From a candidate division WOR-3 bacterium (GTDB lineage: Bacteria > Hydrothermota > Tepidihabitantia > SM23-42 > JAOAFX01), in contig JBDRWD010000013.1 of NCBI GenBank assembly GCA_039802205.1, forward strand, positions 1 through 53,901: DNA of 53,901 bases, in the 5' to 3' direction. Made by a program: the position numbers and the translations under genes. This document shows, piece after piece, positions 17,089 through 24,484 of the stretch. The notes beneath the pieces were generated by a model, which searched no databases, had not been told where the DNA came from, and saw only the letters and a program-made list of their open reading frames with translations. How positions within the stretch are numbered: the stretch's first letter is position 1; every line of letters begins with the position of its first letter.

Positions 17089-18365
17089 CGTTTTCCCCTT
17101 TTTGCTAATTCGGTCTTTATTAGTATTGGAGTCCCGGAAAAACCGAAGTAGCCACGGAGGGAATTGCGCAAATACTGGATATAATTTTCTTTTAATTGCG
17201 TGGTGACTACCACTTTGAACTGAGGTGGTTTTATACCAGTCTGGCTGATTTTCAATAATTCACCATCGGGCGGGGATTTCAGGATAGTCGGGAGATCTTT
17301 CAAAACCCGGACATCTGCATATTTATTTAGTTCAGCGTAAACATCAAGGACGGTCTGGAGCAATTTTTCTATCCCCAGATTCAGTTTGGCGGATATTAAA
17401 ACGACCGGAGCGAAGTCCACGAAACGGAAAGATGTAAGCGTAGATTGAATGATTCTTTTGTAAAACTTTTTATTCAACAAATCAATCTTGTTGGGAGCAA
17501 TGATGATACCCTTTGCCTTGGATAAGAGCAGTGAAGCGATGTGACAATCCTCATGCACTACACCCTGAGTGGCATCAAAGATTAGAATGCCGATATCAAT
17601 TTCATCGATGACATGCATCACCCGCATCATGGAGTAGAATTCAATCGGCTCTTTTATCCGAGTGCGCTTTTTTAAACCATAGGTATCGATGAGTTCAATA
17701 TTCTTCCCGTTAAAAGTAAACCAGGCATTAACCAAATCCCGTGTCGTGCCAGGTTGTTCATCCACAACTGCTCTTTCTTCCTTGATGATGGTATTAAGCA
17801 AGGTTGATTTTCCAGCGTTGGGTCGGCCTAATATCGCAATCTTTATCATTTTAATTTTTTTCTTTATCGGCTTCTCCGGTAGGAATTTTATCGTTTCATC
17901 CAGCACAGCCCCAAAGCCGATGCCCGCCTCGGCTGAAACCGGGAAAACTTTATCAAACCCTAAGCGGTAAAAATCGCCCACCGCGGGCTCGAGCGATTTA
18001 TTATCAATCTTGTTTACCAGCAATAGCACGGGTTTGCCCAAGCTACGAAGCGTCTGGGCGATTTCCATTTCTGAGGGGAACAAGCCAGCTCTTCCATCCA
18101 CGACAAAATATATCACATCTGCTTGTTTGAGCGCCAGTTCAATCTGATACATAATTTTGCAGGCGAGAATGTTGTTCTCCTCGGGAAAGAAACCACCGGT
18201 ATCGATAAGATTGAACATCCGACCCCTCCATATCACTTCACCATAAATCCGGTCCCGGGTCACTCCCGGAGTCTTATGGACGATGCTCAAGCGCCGACCG
18301 ACGAGGCGATTAAATATTGAAGATTTACCTACATTTTTTCTACCCACAATCGCTACTGTAGCCAT
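17082..18365 (-). CDS. der: GTPase Der (EngA)
   Basis: Der is an essential GTPase of 50S ribosome assembly. The 427 residues show two tandem G domains. The first has GRKNVGKSSIFNRL (about 7-20), DTGGF and NKID. The second has GRPNAGKSTLLNT (about 179-191), DTYGLKKR and NKIDLL (landmarks). A KH-like C-terminal domain ends with FSGTPILI. The second domain's G3 reads DTYG rather than DTAG. It overlaps plsY and the DUF512 gene on either side; der and DUF512 are frequent neighbours in bacteria. Confidence 0.95.
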   Translation of the reverse strand: MATVAIVGRKNVGKSSIFNRLVGRRLSIVHKTPGVTRDRIYGEVIWRGRMFNLIDTGGFFPEENNILACKIMYQIELALKQADVIYFVVDGRAGLFPSEMEIAQTLRSLGKPVLLLVNKIDNKSLEPAVGDFYRLGFDKVFPVSAEAGIGFGAVLDETIKFLPEKPIKKKIKMIKIAILGRPNAGKSTLLNTIIKEERAVVDEQPGTTRDLVNAWFTFNGKNIELIDTYGLKKRTRIKEPIEFYSMMRVMHVIDEIDIGILIFDATQGVVHEDCHIASLLLSKAKGIIIAPNKIDLLNKKFYKRIIQSTLTSFRFVDFAPVVLISAKLNLGIEKLLQTVLDVYAELNKYADVRVLKDLPTILKSPPDGELLKISQTGIKPPQFKVVVTTQLKENYIQYLRNSLRGYFGFSGTPILIKTELAKRGKRC

Positions 18366-19573
18366 AGAAGCAACTCTTTGATCGAATAGGGCGCGATAAT
18401 AATCTGTTTAGATTTTAGTTCAAAGTCATCAAGAAATTTACCTTTATCATTTACACAGTTTGGGGGCAGGATTATTCTATCGTATCTCCGCCCTACTTCG
18501 TTTATTGCCTCTTGGATATCCTGACCGACCAATAAACCAGAGACGGTGATAGTGTCACCGAAAAATTTGTTTTTAATGGGCAAGACATCGAGTTTCAGTT
18601 TTTTGTTATTCAAACGGAACTTAAGACGCTTTATATAGGGATAGGCGAGTTCACCGGTGATCAAGAGAAATTTGCCGTGGAGTCGGCCTGGATTTGGGAG
18701 AGCGGCGATCTCATCAAGCAATTCGCGGACCATACCAATACCATTTTCGTATTGGGGAAAGTCATCATAATAACTCCGCTCAGGGATTGCCAAACCGGCC
18801 TGGATGAAGAACTCATCGGCAAGGTAGACAAAGCCTCTGTTGAATCTTTTCCGCAAATCTTGCTGCATCCGATTCATCTCGTAGATAATTATGCGGGCAA
18901 TTTTTTTATTTACCATTGGCAAATGCCTTAAGAATTTTGTCCGTCCCACGGGCACGATGCCCACCGAATTCACTCCTGGATATAATTCAGACAGGTCTTG
19001 GACCGTTTTGGAGAGATTGATACCATCCGTGAGTCCGGGTATCACGACAATCTGACAATGGATTTGGATATTACCTTCAACGAGTTTTTTTAACTGTTCA
19101 AGCACTTGACGGGCTTTTTGATTTTTAAATAACCGCGCCCGCAAGGCAGGATCAGTTGTGTGGACTGAAACATATAAAGGAGAGAGTTTCAGTCTTTTTA
19201 TACGGCTGATATCAGCATCTTTTAGATTGGTGAGGCTGATAAAGTTTCCAAAGAGAAATGAAAGGCGATAATCATCATCGCGGAAATATAATTCAGGACG
19301 CAACCCCTTTGGTAGACCCTTGACAAAACAATAGTTACAATCATTGTTGCAACTTTGATATTTCGGTTCTTCAAAAATACAAGATAGTTCTTCACCGGGC
19401 TTTAGATAGATAGATTTTTTCACGCCATTTTTTAAAAACAATAGCTTTCTAATTTTGGAGTTGTCATTATGGAAATAATAGTCAAATATATCGTAAATAG
19501 CATTTCGGTTTATCTTTAGAAGCAGTGCACCTTTTCCAATACGGGGATCTGAGGCATATAATACCCTGAGCAT
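18353..19573 (-). CDS. DUF512 radical SAM protein
   Basis: A 406-residue protein with an N-terminal PDZ-like segment, then the iron-sulfur motif CNNDCNYCFV (CX3CX2C, about 75-84) of radical SAM enzymes, then PLYVSVHTTDPALRARLF and IVVIPGLTDGINL. The C-terminal DUF512 part contains ITGELAYPYI and a Rossmann-like GDTITVSGLLVGQDI. The reaction is unknown. It is co-transcribed with and overlaps der, a conserved pairing that suggests a ribosome or translation-related role. Its promoter is leaderless: TATAAT ends 5 nt before ATG. Confidence 0.88.
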   Translation of the reverse strand: MLRVLYASDPRIGKGALLLKINRNAIYDIFDYYFHNDNSKIRKLLFLKNGVKKSIYLKPGEELSCIFEEPKYQSCNNDCNYCFVKGLPKGLRPELYFRDDDYRLSFLFGNFISLTNLKDADISRIKRLKLSPLYVSVHTTDPALRARLFKNQKARQVLEQLKKLVEGNIQIHCQIVVIPGLTDGINLSKTVQDLSELYPGVNSVGIVPVGRTKFLRHLPMVNKKIARIIIYEMNRMQQDLRKRFNRGFVYLADEFFIQAGLAIPERSYYDDFPQYENGIGMVRELLDEIAALPNPGRLHGKFLLITGELAYPYIKRLKFRLNNKKLKLDVLPIKNKFFGDTITVSGLLVGQDIQEAINEVGRRYDRIILPPNCVNDKGKFLDDFELKSKQIIIAPYSIKELLLWLQ

Positions 19574-19578
19574 ATAGG

Positions 19579-19606
19579 ATTATAGAAAAAATTTACCGGA
19601 TTTCAA
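19579..19606 (-). promoter_or_regulatory. Leaderless-type promoter of the DUF512-der-plsY-gpsA operon
   Basis: On the minus strand TTGAAA (19601-19606), 16 nt, TATAAT (19579-19584), then 5 nt to the ATG at 19573. Confidence 0.65.
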
Positions 19607-19630
19607 GTATTTTCTGCAAAATTATGCAGG

Positions 19631-20398
19631 ATGGCTATTGACCAGAACAAAAATCTACATAAGATAATGATAGAGATTCTGATGAAGAGGTTTTTTGGAA
19701 GAATGAGAGAGTATCTCGGTTTTTTTATAGATTTTCTATTTCCTGGTAACTGCATTGTGTGTAAAAAAGAGATTGGAAAAGGTCTTATCTGTAACGATTG
19801 TTTGAATCTTGTGGAAGAGCCGAAGTCCCCTCTATGTCGGTGTTGCGGGAGACCGGTTGATGATAAACATTATTGCGGCTATTGTCGAGAGGATAGTATT
19901 CTTGATCACGGCCGCGCTTTTACCCTTTACTTACCGCCTGTAGATACGATGATTCACCATTTTAAATATCGCCATAAAACTAAGATTGCAGAGTTTTTCG
20001 GCATGGGGATGGCCTATCTATTAAAAAATGATTTTTATCTCTGCCATGCCGATTTGCTTGTACCTGTTCCTTTGTTCTGGTGGAAAAAGTTACATCGTTC
20101 CTATAACCAGGCAGAATTGCTCGCAAGGATAATAAGTCAGCAGACTTCAATCCCCTTAATGGATGCCCTCGTCCGGATAAGACCCACCCGGACGCAGACT
20201 CGCCTTGACCCAAAAGGACGCCGAAGAAATGTCGCAGGTGCATTCCGCATTAAAAAGGGTTTAACGGTGGCAGAAAAAAAGGTTATTCTCATTGATGATG
20301 TAATGACGACTGGTGCGACGATAAAAGAATGTGCGCGGATCTTGAAGACGGCGGGTGCGAAAGAAATCTATTCGCTGGTCGCTGCGATCACTCCCTAA
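19631..20398 (+). CDS. comF: ComF-family phosphoribosyltransferase-like protein
   Basis: A protein of up to 255 residues. The Cys-rich N-terminal part (CIVCKKEIGKGLICNDC, then CRCCG and CGYCRED) would bind zinc, and the C-terminal part is a phosphoribosyltransferase fold with PRPP loop VILIDDVMTTGATIKEC (about 218-234). ComF proteins are needed for natural transformation in some bacteria and are widespread in others with unknown role. The start is uncertain. A promoter-like TTGACC-16-TAAGAT lies inside the 5' end (about 19638-19665), so M21 at 19691, which gives a normal ComF N terminus, may be the true start. Single gene, divergent from the DUF512 gene. Confidence 0.85.
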   Translation: MAIDQNKNLHKIMIEILMKRFFGRMREYLGFFIDFLFPGNCIVCKKEIGKGLICNDCLNLVEEPKSPLCRCCGRPVDDKHYCGYCREDSILDHGRAFTLYLPPVDTMIHHFKYRHKTKIAEFFGMGMAYLLKNDFYLCHADLLVPVPLFWWKKLHRSYNQAELLARIISQQTSIPLMDALVRIRPTRTQTRLDPKGRRRNVAGAFRIKKGLTVAEKKVILIDDVMTTGATIKECARILKTAGAKEIYSLVAAITP

Positions 20399-20416
20399 AT
20401 TGATGAAAATCAATGA

Positions 20417-20445
20417 TTGACTATACCAATAAGAATCAATATAAT
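20417..20445 (+). promoter_or_regulatory. Leaderless-type promoter of acyP
   Basis: TTGACT (20417-20422), 17 nt, TATAAT (20440-20445), then 6 nt to ATG 20452. It rules out the in-frame ATG at 20413, which lies upstream of the promoter. Confidence 0.7.
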
Positions 20446-20451
20446 TGCCTT

Positions 20452-20739
20452 ATGGAAGTTATGCGTATTCATCTTTTCGTTTCTGGACGGGTTCAGGGCG
20501 TTTTTTTTCGTGCCCATACCCAAGAAGTTGCCCACCAATTGGGATTGGTAGGGTGGGTTAAGAATCTTGATGATGGCAGGGTAGAGATAGTGGCAGAAGG
20601 TGAAGGAGCGGATCTCCAGCGTTTGATCGACTGGTGCCGGCATGGTCCGCCGGGTGCCCGGGTTGATGATGTAGAGATTTTCTATGAAGAGCCAACCCAC
20701 GAATTCAAAAGTTTTGAAATCCGGTATGGGAAATGGTGA
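20452..20739 (+). CDS. acyP: Acylphosphatase
   Basis: Acylphosphatase hydrolyses carboxyl-phosphate bonds such as in acetyl- or carbamoyl-phosphate. The family's two signatures are present: SGRVQGVFFRAHT with the phosphate-binding Arg, and GWVKNLDDGRVEIVAEG with the catalytic Asn. The C terminus ends FKSFEIRYGKW. With ATG 20452 the protein has 95 residues, the normal size. The longer frame from 20413 would start before the -35/-10 elements. It is followed after 12 nt by the bactofilin promoter. Confidence 0.93.
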   Translation: MEVMRIHLFVSGRVQGVFFRAHTQEVAHQLGLVGWVKNLDDGRVEIVAEGEGADLQRLIDWCRHGPPGARVDDVEIFYEEPTHEFKSFEIRYGKW

Positions 20740-20751
20740 GTATCGAAGAGG

Positions 20752-20779
20752 TTGACTTATCCATCTTTTTAGATATAAT
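20752..20779 (+). promoter_or_regulatory. Promoter of the bactofilin operon
   Basis: TTGACT (20752-20757), 16 nt, TATAAT (20774-20779). A conventional leader with AAAGGAG precedes ATG 20801, in contrast to the leaderless genes. Confidence 0.7.
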
Positions 20780-20800
20780 ATCTCTTTGAGAAAGGAGCAC

Positions 20801-21148
20801 ATGGAAAAAGAAAGTAAGATTGATACGATAATTGGTCGCAATACAGTTGTTAACGGTGATTTGAAGATTACGGGTTCAATAAAGATCGATGGGATGGTTG
20901 AGGGTAATGTTACGGTGAAAGACCACTTATTCTGTGGAAGCACCGGATTTGTTAAAGGCAACATCACTTGCAAATCGGGTGTGATTGGTGGCAAGATCGA
21001 AGGTAATATCCAGGCCGAAGAGGTGCTTGAATTCCAGAGCGGTGCCCAGATGTATGGTGATATAACCTGCAAGGGATTGATTATTCAGTCAGGTGTTTTC
21101 TTTGACGGCAATTGCCGGATGGGTCATAAAACAAAGGAAAAGGAGTAA
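20801..21148 (+). CDS. Bactofilin
   Basis: A 115-residue bactofilin, a polymer-forming right-handed beta-helix protein of the cytoskeleton involved in cell shape and envelope assembly. The repeats are visible as short Gly/Val/Ile turns: IGRNTVVNGDLKITGSIKIDG, then GFVKGNITCKSGVIGGKIEGNIQAEEV. Charged termini flank the core, as usual. The TTG at 20786 overlaps the Shine-Dalgarno AAAGGAG, so ATG 20801 is the start. It is contiguous with the metallo-hydrolase gene (stop and next ATG abut). Confidence 0.9.
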   Translation: MEKESKIDTIIGRNTVVNGDLKITGSIKIDGMVEGNVTVKDHLFCGSTGFVKGNITCKSGVIGGKIEGNIQAEEVLEFQSGAQMYGDITCKGLIIQSGVFFDGNCRMGHKTKEKE

Positions 21149-21970
21149 ATGGTTATTCGCTTTTATGGAACACGCGGTTCAATCCCAGTTTCTGGTCCTA
21201 CAACGATTGAATACGGTGGCAACACTACATGTCTCTATATTGAAACCAAAAGTGGCCAATCAATAATCATTGATGCTGGAAGCGGGATAAGAGAACTCGG
21301 CATTTATTTGATGCAAAATCAAAAGTACAATCTCCACCTTATCTTTACCCACTACCACTGGGATCATATTCAGGGTTTCCCATTCTTTGCTCCGGTTTAT
21401 TCTAAGAATACGGCGATAAATATATATGGACCAGAGAATGAGGTAGGTGCTCAGAAGGCACTTTCTTATCAGATGCATGTTCCTTTCTTCCCAACTATAA
21501 AATTAACCGACCTCCCTGCCCGACTTGCATTTAAAAGAGTTAAAAACCGATTCAAAATCGGGAATGTCGCTGTCCAGGTGATTCAAAACAACCACCCCAA
21601 TTATACATTTGGATTGAGATTCAGCGAAGATAAAAAGAGCGCTGTATTCCTCACAGATAACGAGCTCTATGCCCCTAAACCACGAACTCCTTATAAAAAA
21701 TTTGTTAAATTTATTCAGGGCGCGGATTTGTTGATCCACGATGCTCAGTATGTGGACGAGAATTATCCAAACCGAATCGGTTGGGGACATTCAACATTTA
21801 ATCAGGTGATGCAATTGGCAGTGGAGGGCGGTGTAAAGAAAGTTATTTTTACTCACCATGACCCTTCAAGCAGTGATGAGTTTATAAATAATATTTTAAT
21901 TAAGCTCCGTAAACAGTTCCCTGATTATGACCTTGATGCAGCACGCACTGGCACCGAAATCAAACTTTAA
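21149..21970 (+). CDS. Metallo-beta-lactamase-fold hydrolase
   Basis: A 273-residue enzyme of the MBL superfamily. MVIRFYGTRGSIPVSGP and EYGGNTTCLYIE at the N terminus are typical of the subgroup annotated as MBL-fold hydrolases near phosphorylase/PhnP-like and cAMP phosphodiesterase relatives. The metal-binding HxHxDH is THYHWDH (about 66-72), with further ligands H in NNHPNYTFG, D in VFLTDNEL and DLLIHDAQY, and H in IFTHHDP. No signal peptide. It is cotranscribed with bactofilin. The substrate cannot be told from sequence. Confidence 0.88.
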   Translation: MVIRFYGTRGSIPVSGPTTIEYGGNTTCLYIETKSGQSIIIDAGSGIRELGIYLMQNQKYNLHLIFTHYHWDHIQGFPFFAPVYSKNTAINIYGPENEVGAQKALSYQMHVPFFPTIKLTDLPARLAFKRVKNRFKIGNVAVQVIQNNHPNYTFGLRFSEDKKSAVFLTDNELYAPKPRTPYKKFVKFIQGADLLIHDAQYVDENYPNRIGWGHSTFNQVMQLAVEGGVKKVIFTHHDPSSSDEFINNILIKLRKQFPDYDLDAARTGTEIKL

Positions 21971-22015
21971 TTCTCCATGTAAATTCGTAAAAAATACGCT
22001 CCTCAGGAGGTGGTA

Positions 22016-22216
22016 ATGATTACCGAAATTGGTTTTGCGGCTGGTAATATTTGGAGAAAATTAAAAGAAGAGGGTGAAATGGTAATCACCCGGCTACTAC
22101 GTAAGAGTGGTTTACCGATAAATATGTTTTATATGGGCTTGGGCTGGTTAGCCCGGGAGGATAAAGTAAAATTCCGTAAAGAGAGAAGAACGATCTACGT
22201 CTCCTTAAAAGAATGA
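22016..22216 (+). CDS. Small winged-helix protein (DUF2582-like)
   Basis: A 66-residue protein. AGGAGG at 22005-22010 is 5 nt before ATG 22016, so this start is preferred to the in-frame GTG at 22010. The sequence IGFAAGNIWRKLKEEGEMVITRLLRKSGLP then LGWLAREDKVKF folds as a compact winged helix-turn-helix like the DUF2582 family. Partner unknown. It overlaps purQ by 4 nt, and may regulate or simply be co-expressed with it. Confidence 0.8.
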   Translation: MITEIGFAAGNIWRKLKEEGEMVITRLLRKSGLPINMFYMGLGWLAREDKVKFRKERRTIYVSLKE

Positions 22217-22977
22217 AAATAAAAGTTCTCATTGTGCGCGCGGCGGGAACGAATTGCGATCTGGAAACTGCCTACGCCTTTGAGTTTGCAGGTGCTCAAC
22301 CCGAGCGGGTCTACATTGATGAAGTGAAAAGAAAGGATTTACTCGATTATCAGATTCTCGTCTTCCCTGGTGGTTTTACCTACGGCGATGATATCAGTGC
22401 CGGGAAGATTCTTGCCAATGAAATTAAATATAAACTGAAGGATAAAGTCTTAAAGTTTATTGAAAAGGGGAACCTCATCTTAGGGATTTGCAATGGTTTT
22501 CAGGTGTTGGTAAAGGCGGGAATACTGCCTGGTTTTAATGGCTATTTTGAAGAACAGAGCGTGAGTTTGATTACGAATGATTCTGAAAGATTTGAAGATC
22601 GCTGGGTAGATTTGAAGGTTTATCCCGAACGTTCAATTTTTACCAGGGGGATCGATGGGATTATCACCCTTCCGGTGGCCCATGCCGAAGGCAAGTTCGT
22701 GGTTAAGAACAAAAGGGTTTTAAGATTGGTGGAAAAACAGATCGTCTTCCAGTATGTGGATAAAGAAGGGCGATTGGCTGGCTATCCCTATAACCCTAAT
22801 GGTTCGGTAATGAATATTGCGGGCATCGCGGATAAGACCGGAAGGATCCTGGGACTCATGCCTCATCCCGAACGGTATATCTCCTATTTACAACACCCGC
22901 TCCACACGCGAAAAAGACTTGCGGAGGAGGGCGATGGTTTTAAAATTTTTAAAAATGCGGTAAATTATTTCAAATAA
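22213..22977 (+). CDS. purQ: Phosphoribosylformylglycinamidine synthase subunit PurQ
   Basis: PurQ is the class I glutaminase subunit that supplies ammonia for FGAM synthesis in purine synthesis. The 254-residue protein has the N-terminal VLIVRAAGTNCDLETAYAFEFAGA, VFPGGFTYGDDISAG, the nucleophile elbow LGICNGFQVL (catalytic Cys near 93) and the C-terminal LGLMPHPERY carrying the His-Glu pair. It overlaps the winged-helix gene. purL and purS are absent here; the synthetase must be encoded elsewhere. Confidence 0.94.
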   Translation: MKIKVLIVRAAGTNCDLETAYAFEFAGAQPERVYIDEVKRKDLLDYQILVFPGGFTYGDDISAGKILANEIKYKLKDKVLKFIEKGNLILGICNGFQVLVKAGILPGFNGYFEEQSVSLITNDSERFEDRWVDLKVYPERSIFTRGIDGIITLPVAHAEGKFVVKNKRVLRLVEKQIVFQYVDKEGRLAGYPYNPNGSVMNIAGIADKTGRILGLMPHPERYISYLQHPLHTRKRLAEEGDGFKIFKNAVNYFK

Positions 22978-22979
22978 TT

Positions 22980-23294
22980 ATGAATGGATACATTACCCAT
23001 CATCCGATTCTAGAATTTAAAAGGGGCAAAAAAGTTAAATTTTATTTTGAAGATAAGGAACTCGAGGGTTATGAAGGAATGCCCATCGCGGCTGCACTCC
23101 ATGCTGCAGGGATAAGGGTGCTTCGCTATTCAGAAAAATATCACCGGCCGCGCGGGTTTTTTTGTGCTGTCGGCAAATGTTCCTCCTGCTTGATGGAAGT
23201 GGATGGGCGAGCGAATGTGATGGTGTGTATGGAACCATTAAAAGAAGGAATGCAGGTGCGACGGCAGAAAGGAAAGGGGAGGTTAGGTGTTTGA
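22980..23294 (+). CDS. (2Fe-2S)-binding small subunit of an amino-acid oxidoreductase (HcnA-like)
   Basis: A 104-residue protein with a BFD/ferredoxin-like 2Fe-2S fold: YFEDKELEGYEGMPIAAALHAAGI, then Cys ligands in FFCAVGKCSSCLMEVDG and VMVCME. This is the small subunit type found in hydrogen cyanide synthase (HcnA), sarcosine oxidase and dye-linked proline or opine dehydrogenases. It overlaps the FAD subunit gene by 8 nt. Electron transfer from the FAD subunit is the expected job; the substrate is unknown. Confidence 0.85.
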   Translation: MNGYITHHPILEFKRGKKVKFYFEDKELEGYEGMPIAAALHAAGIRVLRYSEKYHRPRGFFCAVGKCSSCLMEVDGRANVMVCMEPLKEGMQVRRQKGKGRLGV

Positions 23295-24369
23295 TATCTG
23301 TGTAATTGGAGGCGGACCCGCGGGTTTGAATGCGGGGATTGTGGCAAGGGAACTGGGTGCTTCGGTCTTGATCATCGATGATAATCCGGTCCTCGGTGGT
23401 CAGCTGATAAAACAAACGCATAAATTTTTTGGTTCTAAAGATCACTACTGTGGGGTTCGGGGTATAGATATTGCGAAGATCCTTTCTCAAAAGGTGGAAG
23501 AACTCGGTATTGAAGTATTGCTCAATGCTACCGTGGTTGGTTATTATGACGATGATTCCATTGGGGTATTAAAGAATGAGGAACTTATTCCGATAAAGGC
23601 GAAATGTTATATCTTTGCCACGGGTGCGAGTGAAAATATGTTGGCATTCGAGAACTCCGACTTGCCCGGGGTTTATGGTGCCGGCGCAGTCCAGACGATG
23701 ATGAATGTCTACGGGGTTATACCGGGAAAAAGAGCCCTGGTGGTGGGCTCCGGTAATATTGGCTTGATCGTGCCCTACCAATTATTACAGGCAGGTGTTG
23801 AGGTTGCGGCAATAATTGAGATTCTGCCCAGAGTTGGTGGCTACTATGTTCACGCCGCCAAAATAAAACGGGCAGGTGTTCCGATTCTCTTAAGGCATAC
23901 CATCATTGAGGCGAGGGGTAAAGAATGCGTGGAATCCGCGGTCATCACCGAGGTGGATGACCAGTTTGAATGTATCAAAGGAAAAGAGAAGATCATCGAA
24001 TGCGATATGATTCTTATTGCAGTAGGCTTATCACCTTTATGTGAGTTGCTTTATCAAGCAGGATGTGAGATAAGATATATTCCGGAACTTGGGGGCAATG
24101 TCCCTTACTATAATGAAGACCTCCAAACCTCCCGACCTCATATCTTTGTCTGCGGGGACCTTGCTTCTGTGGAGGAGGCTTCTACAGCAATGCTGGAAGG
24201 CAAAATTGCGGGTGCACGTGCCTATGAATATCTTTATGGAAAAAATGACCGGGCCGAGGAGATTGTATCAACTGCCAAACAGGAATTAAAAACTATCCGC
24301 ATGTCCCCTTTTGAACAGCGGATTGTTGAGGGACATCGAAAATTATTTGGAAGAGAAAGACAGGCATAG
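23287..24369 (+). CDS. FAD/NAD-dependent oxidoreductase subunit (HcnB/opine dehydrogenase-like)
   Basis: A 360-residue flavoprotein with an N-terminal FAD motif VIGGGPAGLNAGIVARELGA, a second dinucleotide motif ALVVGSGNIGLIVPYQLLQAG (about 147-167), and a C-terminal HIFVCGDLASVEEASTAMLEG. It is shorter than HcnB, which carries an extra C-terminal Cys-rich domain, so it probably relies on the small 2Fe-2S protein encoded just upstream. A matching third subunit of DadA/SoxB type is encoded 13.6 kb away (37955-39085). Substrate could be glycine, sarcosine, proline or another amine. Confidence 0.85.
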   Translation: MFDICVIGGGPAGLNAGIVARELGASVLIIDDNPVLGGQLIKQTHKFFGSKDHYCGVRGIDIAKILSQKVEELGIEVLLNATVVGYYDDDSIGVLKNEELIPIKAKCYIFATGASENMLAFENSDLPGVYGAGAVQTMMNVYGVIPGKRALVVGSGNIGLIVPYQLLQAGVEVAAIIEILPRVGGYYVHAAKIKRAGVPILLRHTIIEARGKECVESAVITEVDDQFECIKGKEKIIECDMILIAVGLSPLCELLYQAGCEIRYIPELGGNVPYYNEDLQTSRPHIFVCGDLASVEEASTAMLEGKIAGARAYEYLYGKNDRAEEIVSTAKQELKTIRMSPFEQRIVEGHRKLFGRERQA

Positions 24370-24450
24370 TCAATTTCTGCCACCCTAAATTCATGCGAAA
24401 AAAATGTAAAAAGCAGCAGGATTTCCTAATTTTTGTTATTTTGAGAGCCA

Positions 24451-24478
24451 TTGACAAAACAAAAAAATGATTTATAAT
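24451..24478 (+). promoter_or_regulatory. Leaderless-type promoter of thrS
   Basis: TTGACA (24451-24456), 16 nt, TATAAT (24473-24478), then 6 nt (TGAGCG) to ATG 24485. There is no room for a T-box or operator-type leader. Confidence 0.7.
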
Positions 24479-24484
24479 TGAGCG

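Noticed and set aside
20413-20451. Upstream in-frame ATG for acyP
   Set aside because: It lies 5' of the TTGACT/TATAAT promoter, so it would not be in the transcript.
24370-24450. T-box or attenuator ahead of thrS
   Set aside because: The promoter leaves only 6 nt before ATG, so no leader RNA exists for such control.
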